Assembly (NCBI GenBank): GCA_012031455.1
Contig: JAAUTM010000068.1
Location: 1-6,968, forward strand
Source of the DNA: Phycisphaerales bacterium
GTDB taxonomy: Bacteria; Planctomycetota; Phycisphaerae; Phycisphaerales; Phycisphaeraceae
Length of the DNA stretch: 6,968 nt
Direction of reading: 5' to 3'
The position numbers were made by a program, and so were the translations under genes. Below, piece by piece: positions 1-6,942 of this stretch. The notes beneath the pieces are model-generated. The model worked only from the letters and a program-made list of their open reading frames with translations, did not search any database and was not told the DNA's origin. How positions within the stretch are numbered: the stretch's first letter is position 1; every line of letters begins with the position of its first letter.

Positions 1-1683
1 CGAATGAAAAGGTCCGACTGATTCGCCAGCGTGTCAAAGCGCCACCCGGTCGTTGGCAAAAAGCCTGCGTGCCCGGTCAAACAGTTCGACCGCACTGTCG
101 ATCCAGTAGCGACTCCCCGGTGACTTGGTGCATGATCGCCAAAGCCCCGATCAACGTAGCCCAGTCCTCCAAAAAGGCCGGGGTTTTGCTCTGCCCCGCC
201 GCATGCTGCGCAAGAGGCCTCCCTCCTGATCCCGTAACTTTTGTAACAAGGCTTCACAGGCACGCCCGGCCGCATCCACATACCGGGTATCGCCCAACAC
301 CTGTCCCGCCAGTGCCAATCCGCGAATCGCCAGAGCATTCCAACTGGTCAACACCTTGTCATCCGTCATCGGCTGCTTGCGCTGGTTGCGATGTTTGAGT
401 AGTAGTTCATCAATCGACACCAAGGCTGCTTGCCACTCGTCGGCCTTGACTCCTGCGCTGGCTGTGAACTCACTGAGCGTCCGTGGCTGATGCAGCACCC
501 AGCCTGCCGGTGCACTGGCGTGATGCGGGTCCTGAAAGTTGGCGGGACCATCCAAGCCATAAAACGCCAGCACCTGATCGGTTCGTGGTGACTCCCCTAA
601 AACCTGGCGCACTTCCTGCGGTGACCATAAATAGCTTTTACCCTCCCGGGCATCGACCTCCGCATCCTGCGCCGACCAGAAAGCGCCGCTTGCATCGGTC
701 ATTTCCCGCAGCAGGTAAGCGCAGGTTTGTTTGAGCACATGGGCATACTGGGGGCGCAGCATCACTATCCAGTTTCCCCTCTTGTGCCAGGGCCAGTGCG
801 CGGGCGTACACCTCCAGCAGTTGTCCCTGGTCGTAAAGCATTTTTTCAAAGTGAGGGACCAGCCACTGGGCATCGGTGGAGTAGCGATGAAACCCGCCGC
901 CGATCTGGTCATACATCCCGCCCCGTGCCATGCGGTCCAGGGTGTGGGTGATGATGTCCGCCAGTTGCTTGCTGGGGTTGTGTTGCAGCACATGAATCAA
1001 AAAAAGCAGGTTGCATGGCTGGGGGAACTTGGGGGCCGAGCCGAATCCGCCATGCTGATGGTCGTAATGTGCCAGCAGGTTGTTGGCAGCCTCCTGCACG
1101 GTGCTAGCCGAGATATCCACTTCGGTGACCGGGGCATTGAGCGTTGATTTCACTGCTCTGGCTGCTTTTTCAGCCTGATCCAGCACATCCTCACGCTGGG
1201 TGTTCCAGGCTTTGGCAAGCGCTGTAAGGATTTGTGGAAAGCCGGGCATGCCATGGGAAGGTTCCGGGGGAAAGTAGGTACCTGCATACATCGGTTTCAA
1301 GCCCGGGTCATCCACCCCCGCAGCACCGGTGGACTGAGAAACACACTCATTGGCCAGCCGCCGCGCCCGGTCATCAGTTGCACTGCGGTCATGTACAGGT
1401 CATCGACATCCGGGCGTTCCTCGCGGTCCACCTTGATGCAGATGAAGTGTTCATTCATCAGCGCGGCAATGCTTTGATTTTCAAAGCTCTGCCGTTCCAT
1501 CACGTGGCACCAGTAACAGGTGGCATAGCCCACGGAAAGGAAAATCAGTTTGTTCTGCTGGCGTGCCAGGTCAAAGGCTTTTTCACCCCAGGGATGCCAT
1601 TGCACCGGGTTGTGGGCGTGTTGCATAAGGTAAGGACTGGTTTCGTGGATCAGTTCATTGGTATGTTGGGGGTGGGTGTTCAT
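1..1683 (-). CDS. DUF255 / YyaL-type thioredoxin-domain protein, 3' end cut by window edge, five apparent frameshifts
   Basis: The protein begins with ATG at 1683-1681. The N-terminus carries the family signature in order: [20 protein letters not shown] (residues 13-32), the KLIFLSVGY strand, a CxxC motif C56-Y-W-C59 followed by HVM, then [12 protein letters not shown] and [10 protein letters not shown]. This is the thioredoxin-like DUF255 domain seen in YyaL and SPATA20; an (alpha/alpha)6 glycosidase-like domain follows in the family. Its cellular function is not well defined. Homology continues through [66 protein letters not shown] and PAFLEDWA, but it changes frame near 1331 (one G short), 750-754 (one G extra), 184-187 (one T short), 115-118 (one C extra) and 45-48 (one C or G extra). 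About 561 residues lie in the window; the family usually reaches 600-700, so the C-terminus is off the left edge. The breaks sit at short homopolymers, which favours sequence error over decay. Family call is certain; intactness is not. Confidence 0.93.
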
Positions 1684-1720
1684 GCCTGATGGTAGGGCGA
1701 TGCGATATGCTGTGCAGGCT

Positions 1721-2695
1721 ATGGACGAACGTGCGATTCGATTTCTGATCTTCGCCGGATTTGGCGTAGCTTCCCTATGGGCAGGGTATTTTGCCCGCAA
1801 GCATGAATGGATCAGGGAGGAAGTCAGCCGGGCTGTTCATTGGCACACGGTGGTGTGGGTGTGGTCGCTGGTGTCCATGATCAGTTTGTGGCGGGCACCA
1901 CTGGGGCAGGGTGACATGTGGCTGGTGCTGATTTCCTTACTCACGGTGGCGGGGGCTGCATTTGCAGTGATCCCGATGGCCAAAGCCCTGGGTTGCACCC
2001 GGGAACAGGTGGGCGTGTTGTCGGTGGCTGCGGGCGGAGGCAATCTGGGTTTCACCATGGGGGCGTACATCTGTTACAGCCTGCTGGATCACGGTGAGAT
2101 CGCCTTGGGCATTGCCATTGCTTTTGTCAGCGCGATGCAGGTGTTCAGCATCATTCTGCTCTACCCGGTGGCCCGACATTTTTCTCCGCGCGAAGCCAGC
2201 GACATGTCCCTGCCCCGGCTGATTATCACCAGCATTTTCGATGTTCGTTCCATGCCCCTTTTTGCCGCCGTGGCTGGTCAGTTGCTGGGAATACTGGGCC
2301 CCGAAGCTCCCAAACAGCTCGGCACCTGGCACATCATCGATGCCCTTTTCTATCTGGGCAGCTTCGGCGGATACTTCGGTATCGGCCTGCGTCTTCGTCT
2401 GGGTGGTTCCCTGTTGGGATTTGCCCGACCCCATGCGATCCTTGCCGTCATCAAGTTTGTCTTCCTGCCGGTGCTGTCATGGGTGCTTTTGTGGTTGATC
2501 GCGCGTACGGTCGGCTGTCAGTGCGATGGCCATGAAGTGGTGATGATCGAGGCATTCATGCCCACCGCGATACAAACCGTGATGATCGCCAACCTGTTTC
2601 ATCTGGACACCCGCCTGGCCAGCGCGATCTGGCTTTGGAACACCGTATTTTTTCTGGTCGGACCGATGCTGCTGATATTGTGGTGGTGGCAATGA
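1721..2695 (+). CDS. AEC-family (auxin efflux carrier-like) membrane transporter
   Basis: This is an open frame of 324 codons from ATG 1721, the only long gene in the window without a visible frameshift. The product is strongly hydrophobic with about eight to ten membrane segments, for example [56 protein letters not shown] and the C-terminal [17 protein letters not shown]. The glycine/asparagine stretch [10 protein letters not shown] resembles the broken-helix GN-x-GF motif of AEC permeases, and the C-terminal [17 protein letters not shown] plus a following A-x-x-x-W-L-W-NT resembles their last conserved block. The family exports or imports small organic anions (malate, malonate, auxin-type acids); the substrate here cannot be read. 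In-frame ATGs at 1682 and 1700 are alternative starts. ATG 1721 is preferred because the hydrophobic segment starts right after it and the 1682 start would overlap the divergent gene's start codon. The next gene begins 15 bases downstream, so cotranscription is likely. Confidence 0.72.
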   Translation: MDERAIRFLIFAGFGVASLWAGYFARKHEWIREEVSRAVHWHTVVWVWSLVSMISLWRAPLGQGDMWLVLISLLTVAGAAFAVIPMAKALGCTREQVGVLSVAAGGGNLGFTMGAYICYSLLDHGEIALGIAIAFVSAMQVFSIILLYPVARHFSPREASDMSLPRLIITSIFDVRSMPLFAAVAGQLLGILGPEAPKQLGTWHIIDALFYLGSFGGYFGIGLRLRLGGSLLGFARPHAILAVIKFVFLPVLSWVLLWLIARTVGCQCDGHEVVMIEAFMPTAIQTVMIANLFHLDTRLASAIWLWNTVFFLVGPMLLILWWWQ

Positions 2696-2710
2696 ATCGG
2701 GAATGCCGTC

Positions 2711-3693
2711 ATGGTGAATCAAATGCTGCAACAGGCCGCTGACTTACTCCGCACCGGTGGGGTCGTGGCATTTCCCACGGAAACGGTGTACGGCCTGGGT
2801 GCCAATGCGCTGCTTCCGCAGGCGGTGGCACGGGTGTTTGAAATCAAGAATCGCCCACGCTTTGATCCGCTGATTGTCCATGTGCCTTGTGTGGAAGATG
2901 CGGATCGATTGGTGCGAGAATTTCCACCTCTGGCACAGCAACTGGCGGAAAGGTTCTGGCCCGGGCCGATGACTTTGGTTTTGCCCAAGCGCGACAACGT
3001 GCCGGATTTGGTGACTGCGGATTTGCCGACTGTGGCCGTGCGTGTACCGGCACACCCGATGGCGCGGAAGCTGCTGGAACTTGCTGCGGTGCCCGTGGCT
3101 GCCCCCAGCGCCAATCCGTTTGGAGGCATCAGCCCGACCACGGCTGAGCATGTGCGCCAAAGTTTGGGAAACCTGGTCGATTGCATTGTGGATGGCGGAC
3201 CGTGTGACACCGGTCTGGAATCCACGGTGATCGGTTTTGGTGACGATGGGCGAACCCCGATGCTTTTGCGACCTGGGGGATTGTCGGTGGAAGAAGTCGA
3301 GGCAATCACCGGACCGCTGAAGTTGCCGACTGCCTTGGCGGATGATGCGCCATCATCGACACTGCCGCTGGCACCGGGAATGCTCGCCCGGCATTACGCC
3401 CCTGAAACAAAGTTATTCTCTATTGAAATGGGCCAGTTGGATCAATTCTGGAATGAGTGGTCCGGCAGGCGAATCGGTCTGCTTTTGTTTGAAAAACGAT
3501 GAAAATAGAAGGTTTTCAGGCAGTTGAAGTATTGTCACCCAGCGGGGATTTGCGTGAAGCGGCTGCCAACCTTTTTGCAGCCTTGCACCGACTCGATGCT
3601 GCGGGGCTGGATGTGATTCTGGCGGAGTATGTTCCGGAAATGGGATTGGGTCGGGCGATCAACGACCGACTTCGCCGGGCAGCTCATCCATGA
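2711..3693 (+). CDS. Sua5-type L-threonylcarbamoyladenylate synthase, one frameshift
   Basis: The enzyme makes threonylcarbamoyl-AMP from threonine, bicarbonate and ATP, the first step of t6A37 formation on ANN-decoding tRNAs, in the cytoplasm. The YrdC/TsaC domain fills the N-terminal ~200 residues: GGVVAFPTETVYGLGANA, then IKNRPRFDPLIVHV, FWPGPMTLVLPK, TVAVRVPAHP, VAAPSANPFGGISPT and GLESTVIGF. A linker with LAPGMLARHYAPET follows, then a C-terminal Sua5 domain (VEVLSPSGDLREAAANLF, LDVILAEYVPEMGLGRAIND). The two parts are in different frames: the first ends at TGA 3500-3502, the second is read from 3499. Restoring one A in the A5 run at 3492-3496 joins them as ...LLLFEKTMKIEGF..., giving about 327 residues, normal for Sua5. 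The first frame lacks only the C-terminal domain, so a shortened TsaC-like protein is formally possible, but exact continuity of the second domain argues for one gene. ATG 2711 has only a weak ribosome site (CGGGA). Confidence 0.93.
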
Positions 3694-3722
3694 GTGCGGA
3701 CATTGGACTACAATCGGCGAAC

Positions 3723-3764
3723 TTTGGACCTTGGACTTTGGACCTTGGACCTTGGACTTTGGAC
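3723..3764. repeat. Tandem 7-base repeat, six copies of YTTGGAC
   Basis: Six head-to-tail heptamers, three starting T and three starting C or, in order, TTTGGAC, CTTGGAC, TTTGGAC, CTTGGAC, CTTGGAC, TTTGGAC, occupy 42 bases. They lie in the 90-base gap between the Sua5 stop codon (3691-3693) and the ATG of the outer-membrane protein gene (3784), ending 8 bases before the Shine-Dalgarno site. The array is therefore in the presumed 5' leader or promoter of the barrel gene. A 7-base unit cannot keep a reading frame, which argues against a coding role. Copy number may vary by slippage; nothing in a single sequence shows that it does. Confidence 0.9.
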
Positions 3765-3772
3765 TTTACTTC

Positions 3773-3777
3773 GGGAG
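3773..3777 (+). promoter_or_regulatory. Shine-Dalgarno site of the outer-membrane protein gene
   Basis: GGGAG lies six bases before ATG 3784. It decides the start: the in-frame GTG at 3694 has no such site and would translate the heptamer array, whereas 3784 gives a clean signal peptide. Confidence 0.65.
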
Positions 3778-3783
3778 CAACTC

Positions 3784-4752
3784 ATGAAGCGCGCAATCGT
3801 GACCTGTCTGGCGGTGATATCCAGTCTGTCGACCACCACGTTGCTGGCTGACACCAGCCCGTACCTCATGCTGCAACCCTGGGGCGAGGGCGAAGGATAT
3901 TTTCAGAGCGTCGACAAGCCCATCTTTCTGGACGCAGGTAAAACCGAAGCCACCAATCGGCGAACCGAGGTCATGAGTTACGAATCAGCAGGTCGGGCGC
4001 GCTTCAACAAGGATCAACGATATCCCGAATTTTCCGTGGGCTATCGGGTCAACTCTCTGGAAACCGGTTTGTCAGACCCCCTGATCCCCAAGAGTTTTTT
4101 GGACATCGCTTTTGCCGCCGGGGTGCAACTGGGACAGGTGGCTCCGGACTGGACGCTTTCGCTGGTGGGCGGGGTTGGCATCGCCACCGACACGCACTTT
4201 GACAACGAAAAAGCGATCTACGGCATCGGCTCGCTGAACGCCCGCTGGACGATCACCGAAAAGCAAACGCTGGATGTGGGCCTGGCCTACAACGGCAACC
4301 GTTCGATCTTCCCGGATGTGCCGCTGCCTTATGCGGTGTTCACGCACAACCTGTCCCCGGAACTGATGTATGCCGTGGGTGTGCCCCTGAGCCGGATCGT
4401 TTGGCGACCGGTGGAGGACTTAACCCTGACATTGGGTTACATGGTTCCCTACAACATCAACTTCGAGGCGGCCTATCAGATTTGTTCGGGTTTCCGTCTT
4501 CGCTGGCTACGAGGATTCGCTGGATGCGTTCCGGATGGATCAGGCGGACACGCGCCTTTTTTATCAGATGCGCAGGGTGCTTGCGGGGGTGCGGATTGGT
4601 GCTGATCCCGCATCAGTTTGATCTGCAAATAGGCGGGGGTTACGCCTTTGGCCAGGAACTGACCACGGGGTTTGATGTGACCGATGACACGCTTTTTGAA
4701 AAGCTCAGCGATGAGCCGTTTTATATTCTTTGCCTTGCGTGGCGGGTTTTGA
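3784..4752 (+). CDS. Exported outer-membrane beta-barrel protein (DUF6268-like), two or three frameshifts
   Basis: The product starts with a signal peptide (MKR, hydrophobic core, likely cleavage after LLA near residue 22) and continues as alternating polar/aromatic beta strands typical of an outer-membrane barrel: FSVGYRVN, FLDIAFAAGVQLG, WTLSLVGGVGIATD, SLNARWTITEKQTLDVGLAY, LTLTLGYMVPYNINFEAAYQ, VSVFAGYEDSLD, RLFYQMRRVLAGVRIG, FDLQIGGGYAFGQELTTGFD. The strand pattern and RLFYQ...GYAFGQE resemble DUF6268 barrels of planctomycetes; that family call is from memory and moderate. The function is unknown. The reading frame changes at the T3 run 4481-4483 (one T extra) and the C3 run 4607-4609 (one C extra). 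Read without further change the gene ends at TGA 4767-4769 with ...WRVLMGGSA. Removing one T from 4729-4731 instead gives ...FYILALRGGF and TGA 4750-4752, placing a phenylalanine last, as barrel-assembly signals usually have. I prefer the latter, giving about 321 residues. Confidence 0.78.
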
Positions 4753-5237
4753 TGGGGGGCAGTGCCTGAGTTTGATCAAGGCATCATTACTGCTACAAAC
4801 ATCATAACCGTCATAATCGTTACAAACGGAATAAACGTTACAAACGGTACAAACTGTACGAACCCTATCGTTGGTACAAGCCCTACCATCGGCACGCGCC
4901 ATGCAACACCTACAGACATCATGCAGGGCACCATCGTTTTGATCGTCAGCATCGATATCATTCCTACAAACCGCACAACCGGCACGACCCTCACAACCGG
5001 CACAACCGGCATGACCCTCACAACCGGTACAACCGGTACAACCGGCAAGCTCGGCAACCTCGCTACAACCCGCATCATCGGCATATCCCTTACAGCTGGC
5101 AGGGGGGTGTACCGCCTTGGGTTTTCATCGCTGGAGGGTCGATGTCGCGGCTGGCAGGTGAACCAGTGCCCCCGTGTTTAGCTGCAGCATCAGCCCATGC
5201 AGGGGATCGATGTCCACCACGGTCCCCCGGTATGTGA
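4752..5237 (+). CDS. His/Tyr-Asn/Lys-Arg/Pro tripeptide-repeat protein, boundaries uncertain
   Basis: No family is recognised. In the frame that is open from 4776 to TGA 5235-5237 the sequence encodes a run of about 33 tripeptides of the form (Y/H)-(K/N/H/D)-(R/P), for example HNRHNRYKRNKRYKRYK early and HNRHDPHNRHNRHDPHNR late. The repeat is basic and rich in His, Tyr, Asn and Arg, with almost no hydrophobic residues. This frame is chosen because the most variable base of the nine-base unit is the third base of its third codon (CGT, CGG, CGC, CGA, or CCC, CCA, CCG, CCT), so changes are mostly synonymous; in the other plus frames the wobble position falls on nearly invariant bases. There is no start codon in frame: TGA 4767-4769 and 4773-4775 lie just upstream. 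ATG 4752 overlaps the preferred stop of the barrel gene (TGATG) and could be the start if indels near the G6 run 4754-4759 and before 4782 are corrected. The 3' end is also doubtful, since the frame runs into the end of the biotin ligase gene. Confidence 0.42.
4782..5099 (+). repeat. Degenerate 9-base tandem repeat encoding Y/H-N/K-R/P units
   Basis: The nine-base unit is approximately YAC AAC CGG. The 5' part (4782-4973) is diverged, with units such as CAT AAC CGT, TAC AAA CGG, TAC AAG CCC. The 3' part (4974-5045) is nearly identical, including two successive 27-base blocks at 4974-5000 and 5001-5027 that each spell HNR-HDP-HNR, differing at one wobble base, followed by two YNR units (5028-5045). 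The last recognisable units are Y-N-P, H-H-R, H-I-P and Y-S-W, ending at 5099. Confidence 0.85.
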
Positions 5238-5995
5238 CACCATCACAGATGATGTTGACACCCTGGCCCAGCAGCACATTTCGCTTCCGCCAACGATCAA
5301 GCATTTGCTTTTGCCAGGCGGGGTCCAGCGAGTTTGCCTGAAGCTGCTGGTTCAAGCCATCGAGCCTTGGCACCACTTGCAACAACACATCAAGCCCAGG
5401 GGCGGGCAACCCAGCATGGCCAGGCTGGTGACCGGGCGATCCGCGCTGGTCAGCTCCGGGGCAGTTCATCAGCGTTGACAGCAACATTGATGCCGATGCC
5501 CAGCATCACTGCCCGGTGGTCCGCCCCCAATGCCACGCTCTCCAGCAGCAGCCCGGCTATTTTGGCGCCGCGGACCAGCAAATCGTTGGGCCATTTGATC
5601 CCCACGGTCAGGGGCGCAGGTTTTGCCACGGATTCCAGTGCTTCAGCGATACACACCGCAGCCGACAACGACAACATCTCCAGGGTCTTGTTGTCGTGAG
5701 CTTGCAGGATAAAAACGTAGGTCAGCAGCAGACACTTGCCCGGCGGAGCCAGCCAGCGCCTGCCCAGTCGGCCACGCCCATGGGTCTGCTCATCAGCCAG
5801 AAAGATCGCCCCCTGTGACTTGACTCCATGTTGAGCGATGAACGCTCTGGCTGCATCCTGCGTGCTGGTTACACAGGCATGAACCTCGATGGGGCGTGTG
5901 CTGCCAGCGTGCAGTTGCTCACGCAATACTTTCAGCCCGTGGCTGAGGTCGTCAGTGTGAAAGTTTGAAGTTGTACGAGCGGAATTCCGGGTCAA
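5125..5995 (-). CDS. birA: Biotin-[acetyl-CoA-carboxylase] ligase without DNA-binding domain, two frameshifts
   Basis: The enzyme activates biotin as biotinyl-5'-AMP and attaches it to the carrier lysine of biotin-dependent carboxylases in the cytoplasm. The catalytic domain is clear: STQDAARAF (44-52), the biotin-adenylate loop GRGRLGRRW (73-81), KWPNDLL (134-140), KIAGLLLE and GIGINVAVN (166-174). The C-terminal SH3-like domain follows (NVLLGQGVNIICDGVTYRG, then TVVDIDPLHGLMLQLNTG), ending at 5125. There is no room for the N-terminal helix-turn-helix of bifunctional BirA repressors, so it is probably ligase only. The frame changes twice, at G4 runs 5458-5461 and 5399-5402 on the plus strand, each one base short; between them the peptide reads ELTSADRPVTSLAMLGCPP. 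The reconstructed length is about 290 residues. The start is taken as TTG 5995 because GAGGG lies six bases upstream; ATG 6008 in another frame would need a further indel. It follows nadC by 21 bases on the same strand. Confidence 0.92.
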
Positions 5996-6001
5996 AGCAG
6001 A

Positions 6002-6006
6002 CCCTC
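6002..6006 (-). promoter_or_regulatory. Shine-Dalgarno site of the biotin ligase gene
   Basis: GAGGG on the minus strand sits six bases before the TTG codon at 5995-5993 and supports that unusual start. It falls between the nadC stop codon and birA, as expected for internal translation initiation within one message. Confidence 0.5.
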
Positions 6007-6016
6007 ATGGAAAGGG

Positions 6017-6942
6017 TTAGGGTTCGATGTCCAATCCCAGATCAAGGGCTGGGGCTGAGTGGGTGATGGCCCCCACACTGATGCGATCCACCCCGGTTTT
6101 GGCAATGTCACGCACGGTGCCCAGATTCACCCCGCCCGATGCCTCGAGCAATACATGATGTTGCTTGCTGTCAGGTAGCGCACCCCTTGCAAACTGATCA
6201 CGCATCGCCACCGCTCTTTGCAACTCGCCGGGGGCATGTTGTCCAGCAGCACGATATCCGGCTGACAGGGCAAGACCAATTTCAACTGCTCCAGCGTGTC
6301 CACCTCCACCTCCGTGAACTTCAGCGGAGGTTTGCGCTTGCGGGCCTGCATCAGCATTTTCATCAATGCAGGCTGAAATTCATCGACGGACAAATGCGCC
6401 AGATGATTGTCTTTGACAAGCACTGCATCAAACAGGCCCATGCGATGGCTCTGCCCTCCGCCACAGACGACTGCATACTTGGCCAGTTCGCGCAGGCCGG
6501 GAATGGTTTTGCGAGTGTCGCAGATGGCTGCCTTGCTGCCTTGCACAAGCTGCACATACTGATGGGTGAGCGTGGCGATGCCCGACAGATGGGTGCAGAA
6601 GTTCAAGGCCACCCGTTCCATGGCCAGAATCGAGCGCAAGGGGCCGTTGCATGTCGCCACGATGTCGCCGGGCTTAAGGTCGCTGCCATCAGCCAGATGA
6701 ACGTCCACCCTGATGGACGGGTCATAAAGCTGGGCGATCATGGGCAGCAAAGCGGCTCCGCTCAAACAACCTTCGACCCGGCTGCGCAGCAGCGCCTTGG
6801 TTTGCAATCTGGCGGGGATCAGCAGTTGACTGGTGACATCTTCGTGGGCGCTGCCAAGGTCCTCCCGCTGGGCCAGATTCAGCAGCACTTTGAGCTTGGC
6901 TTTACCGATGAAATCCATGAGCAGGGGCACAGCGGATTTCAC
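6017..6942 (-). CDS. nadC: Nicotinate-nucleotide pyrophosphorylase (quinolinate phosphoribosyltransferase), one frameshift
   Basis: NadC converts quinolinate and PRPP to nicotinate mononucleotide, pyrophosphate and CO2, the committed step of de novo NAD synthesis, in the cytoplasm. The N-terminal part has [18 protein letters not shown] (26-43) and [18 protein letters not shown] (109-126). The phosphoribosyl-binding barrel follows with [20 protein letters not shown] (143-162), [18 protein letters not shown] (163-180), [11 protein letters not shown] (210-220), [11 protein letters not shown] (228-238), [20 protein letters not shown] and [20 protein letters not shown]. The last third is in a different frame, entered at the G5 run 6230-6234; one more base there gives [15 protein letters not shown] and a product of about 308 residues, within the usual 280-310. 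The stop is TAA at 6019-6017. The start shown is GTG 6942. ATG 6918 (MDFIGKAKL) and a frameshifted ATG 6965 are alternatives. With birA 21 bases downstream, the two probably form one transcript. Confidence 0.95.

Noticed and set aside
1..1683. DUF255 gene as a genuine pseudogene
   Set aside because: Despite five frame changes, residues are well conserved in every segment and there are no large deletions or in-frame nonsense changes. Neighbouring housekeeping genes show the same homopolymer indels, so error is the better explanation, though not proven.
731..1689. Plus-strand open frames (731-1147 and 1234-1689) opposite the DUF255 gene
   Set aside because: They lie antisense to clearly conserved DUF255 coding sequence and show no family features.
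2719..3309. Long minus-strand open frame opposite the Sua5 gene
   Set aside because: Antisense shadow of the conserved YrdC domain, with Ser/Thr/Arg-rich composition typical of such shadows in GC-rich DNA.
3723..3764. TTGGAC units as sigma-70 -35 boxes
   Set aside because: They differ from TTGACA, repeat every seven bases, and no -10-like TATAAT is found 16-18 bases downstream.
3694..3783. GTG 3694 as start of the barrel gene, extending it upstream in frame
   Set aside because: It would translate the heptamer array ahead of the signal peptide and has no ribosome site, whereas ATG 3784 has GGGAG six bases upstream and begins a normal signal peptide.
4776..5084. Minus-strand Val-Pro-Val-rich open frame
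   Set aside because: It is the complement of the same tandem repeat; stop-free length is a by-product of period-9 DNA, and no start signal or family is visible.
4782..5099. CRISPR array or DNA-level iteron array
   Set aside because: Units are contiguous without unique spacers, of 9 bases, and vary in a codon-like way.
4762..5181. Open frame from GTG 4762 encoding a TTG/TTL-rich repeat product
   Set aside because: It is the same 9-base repeat read one frame off. Its wobble columns coincide with nearly invariant bases, while amino-acid-changing columns vary, so it is a shadow of the Y/H-N/K-R/P frame.
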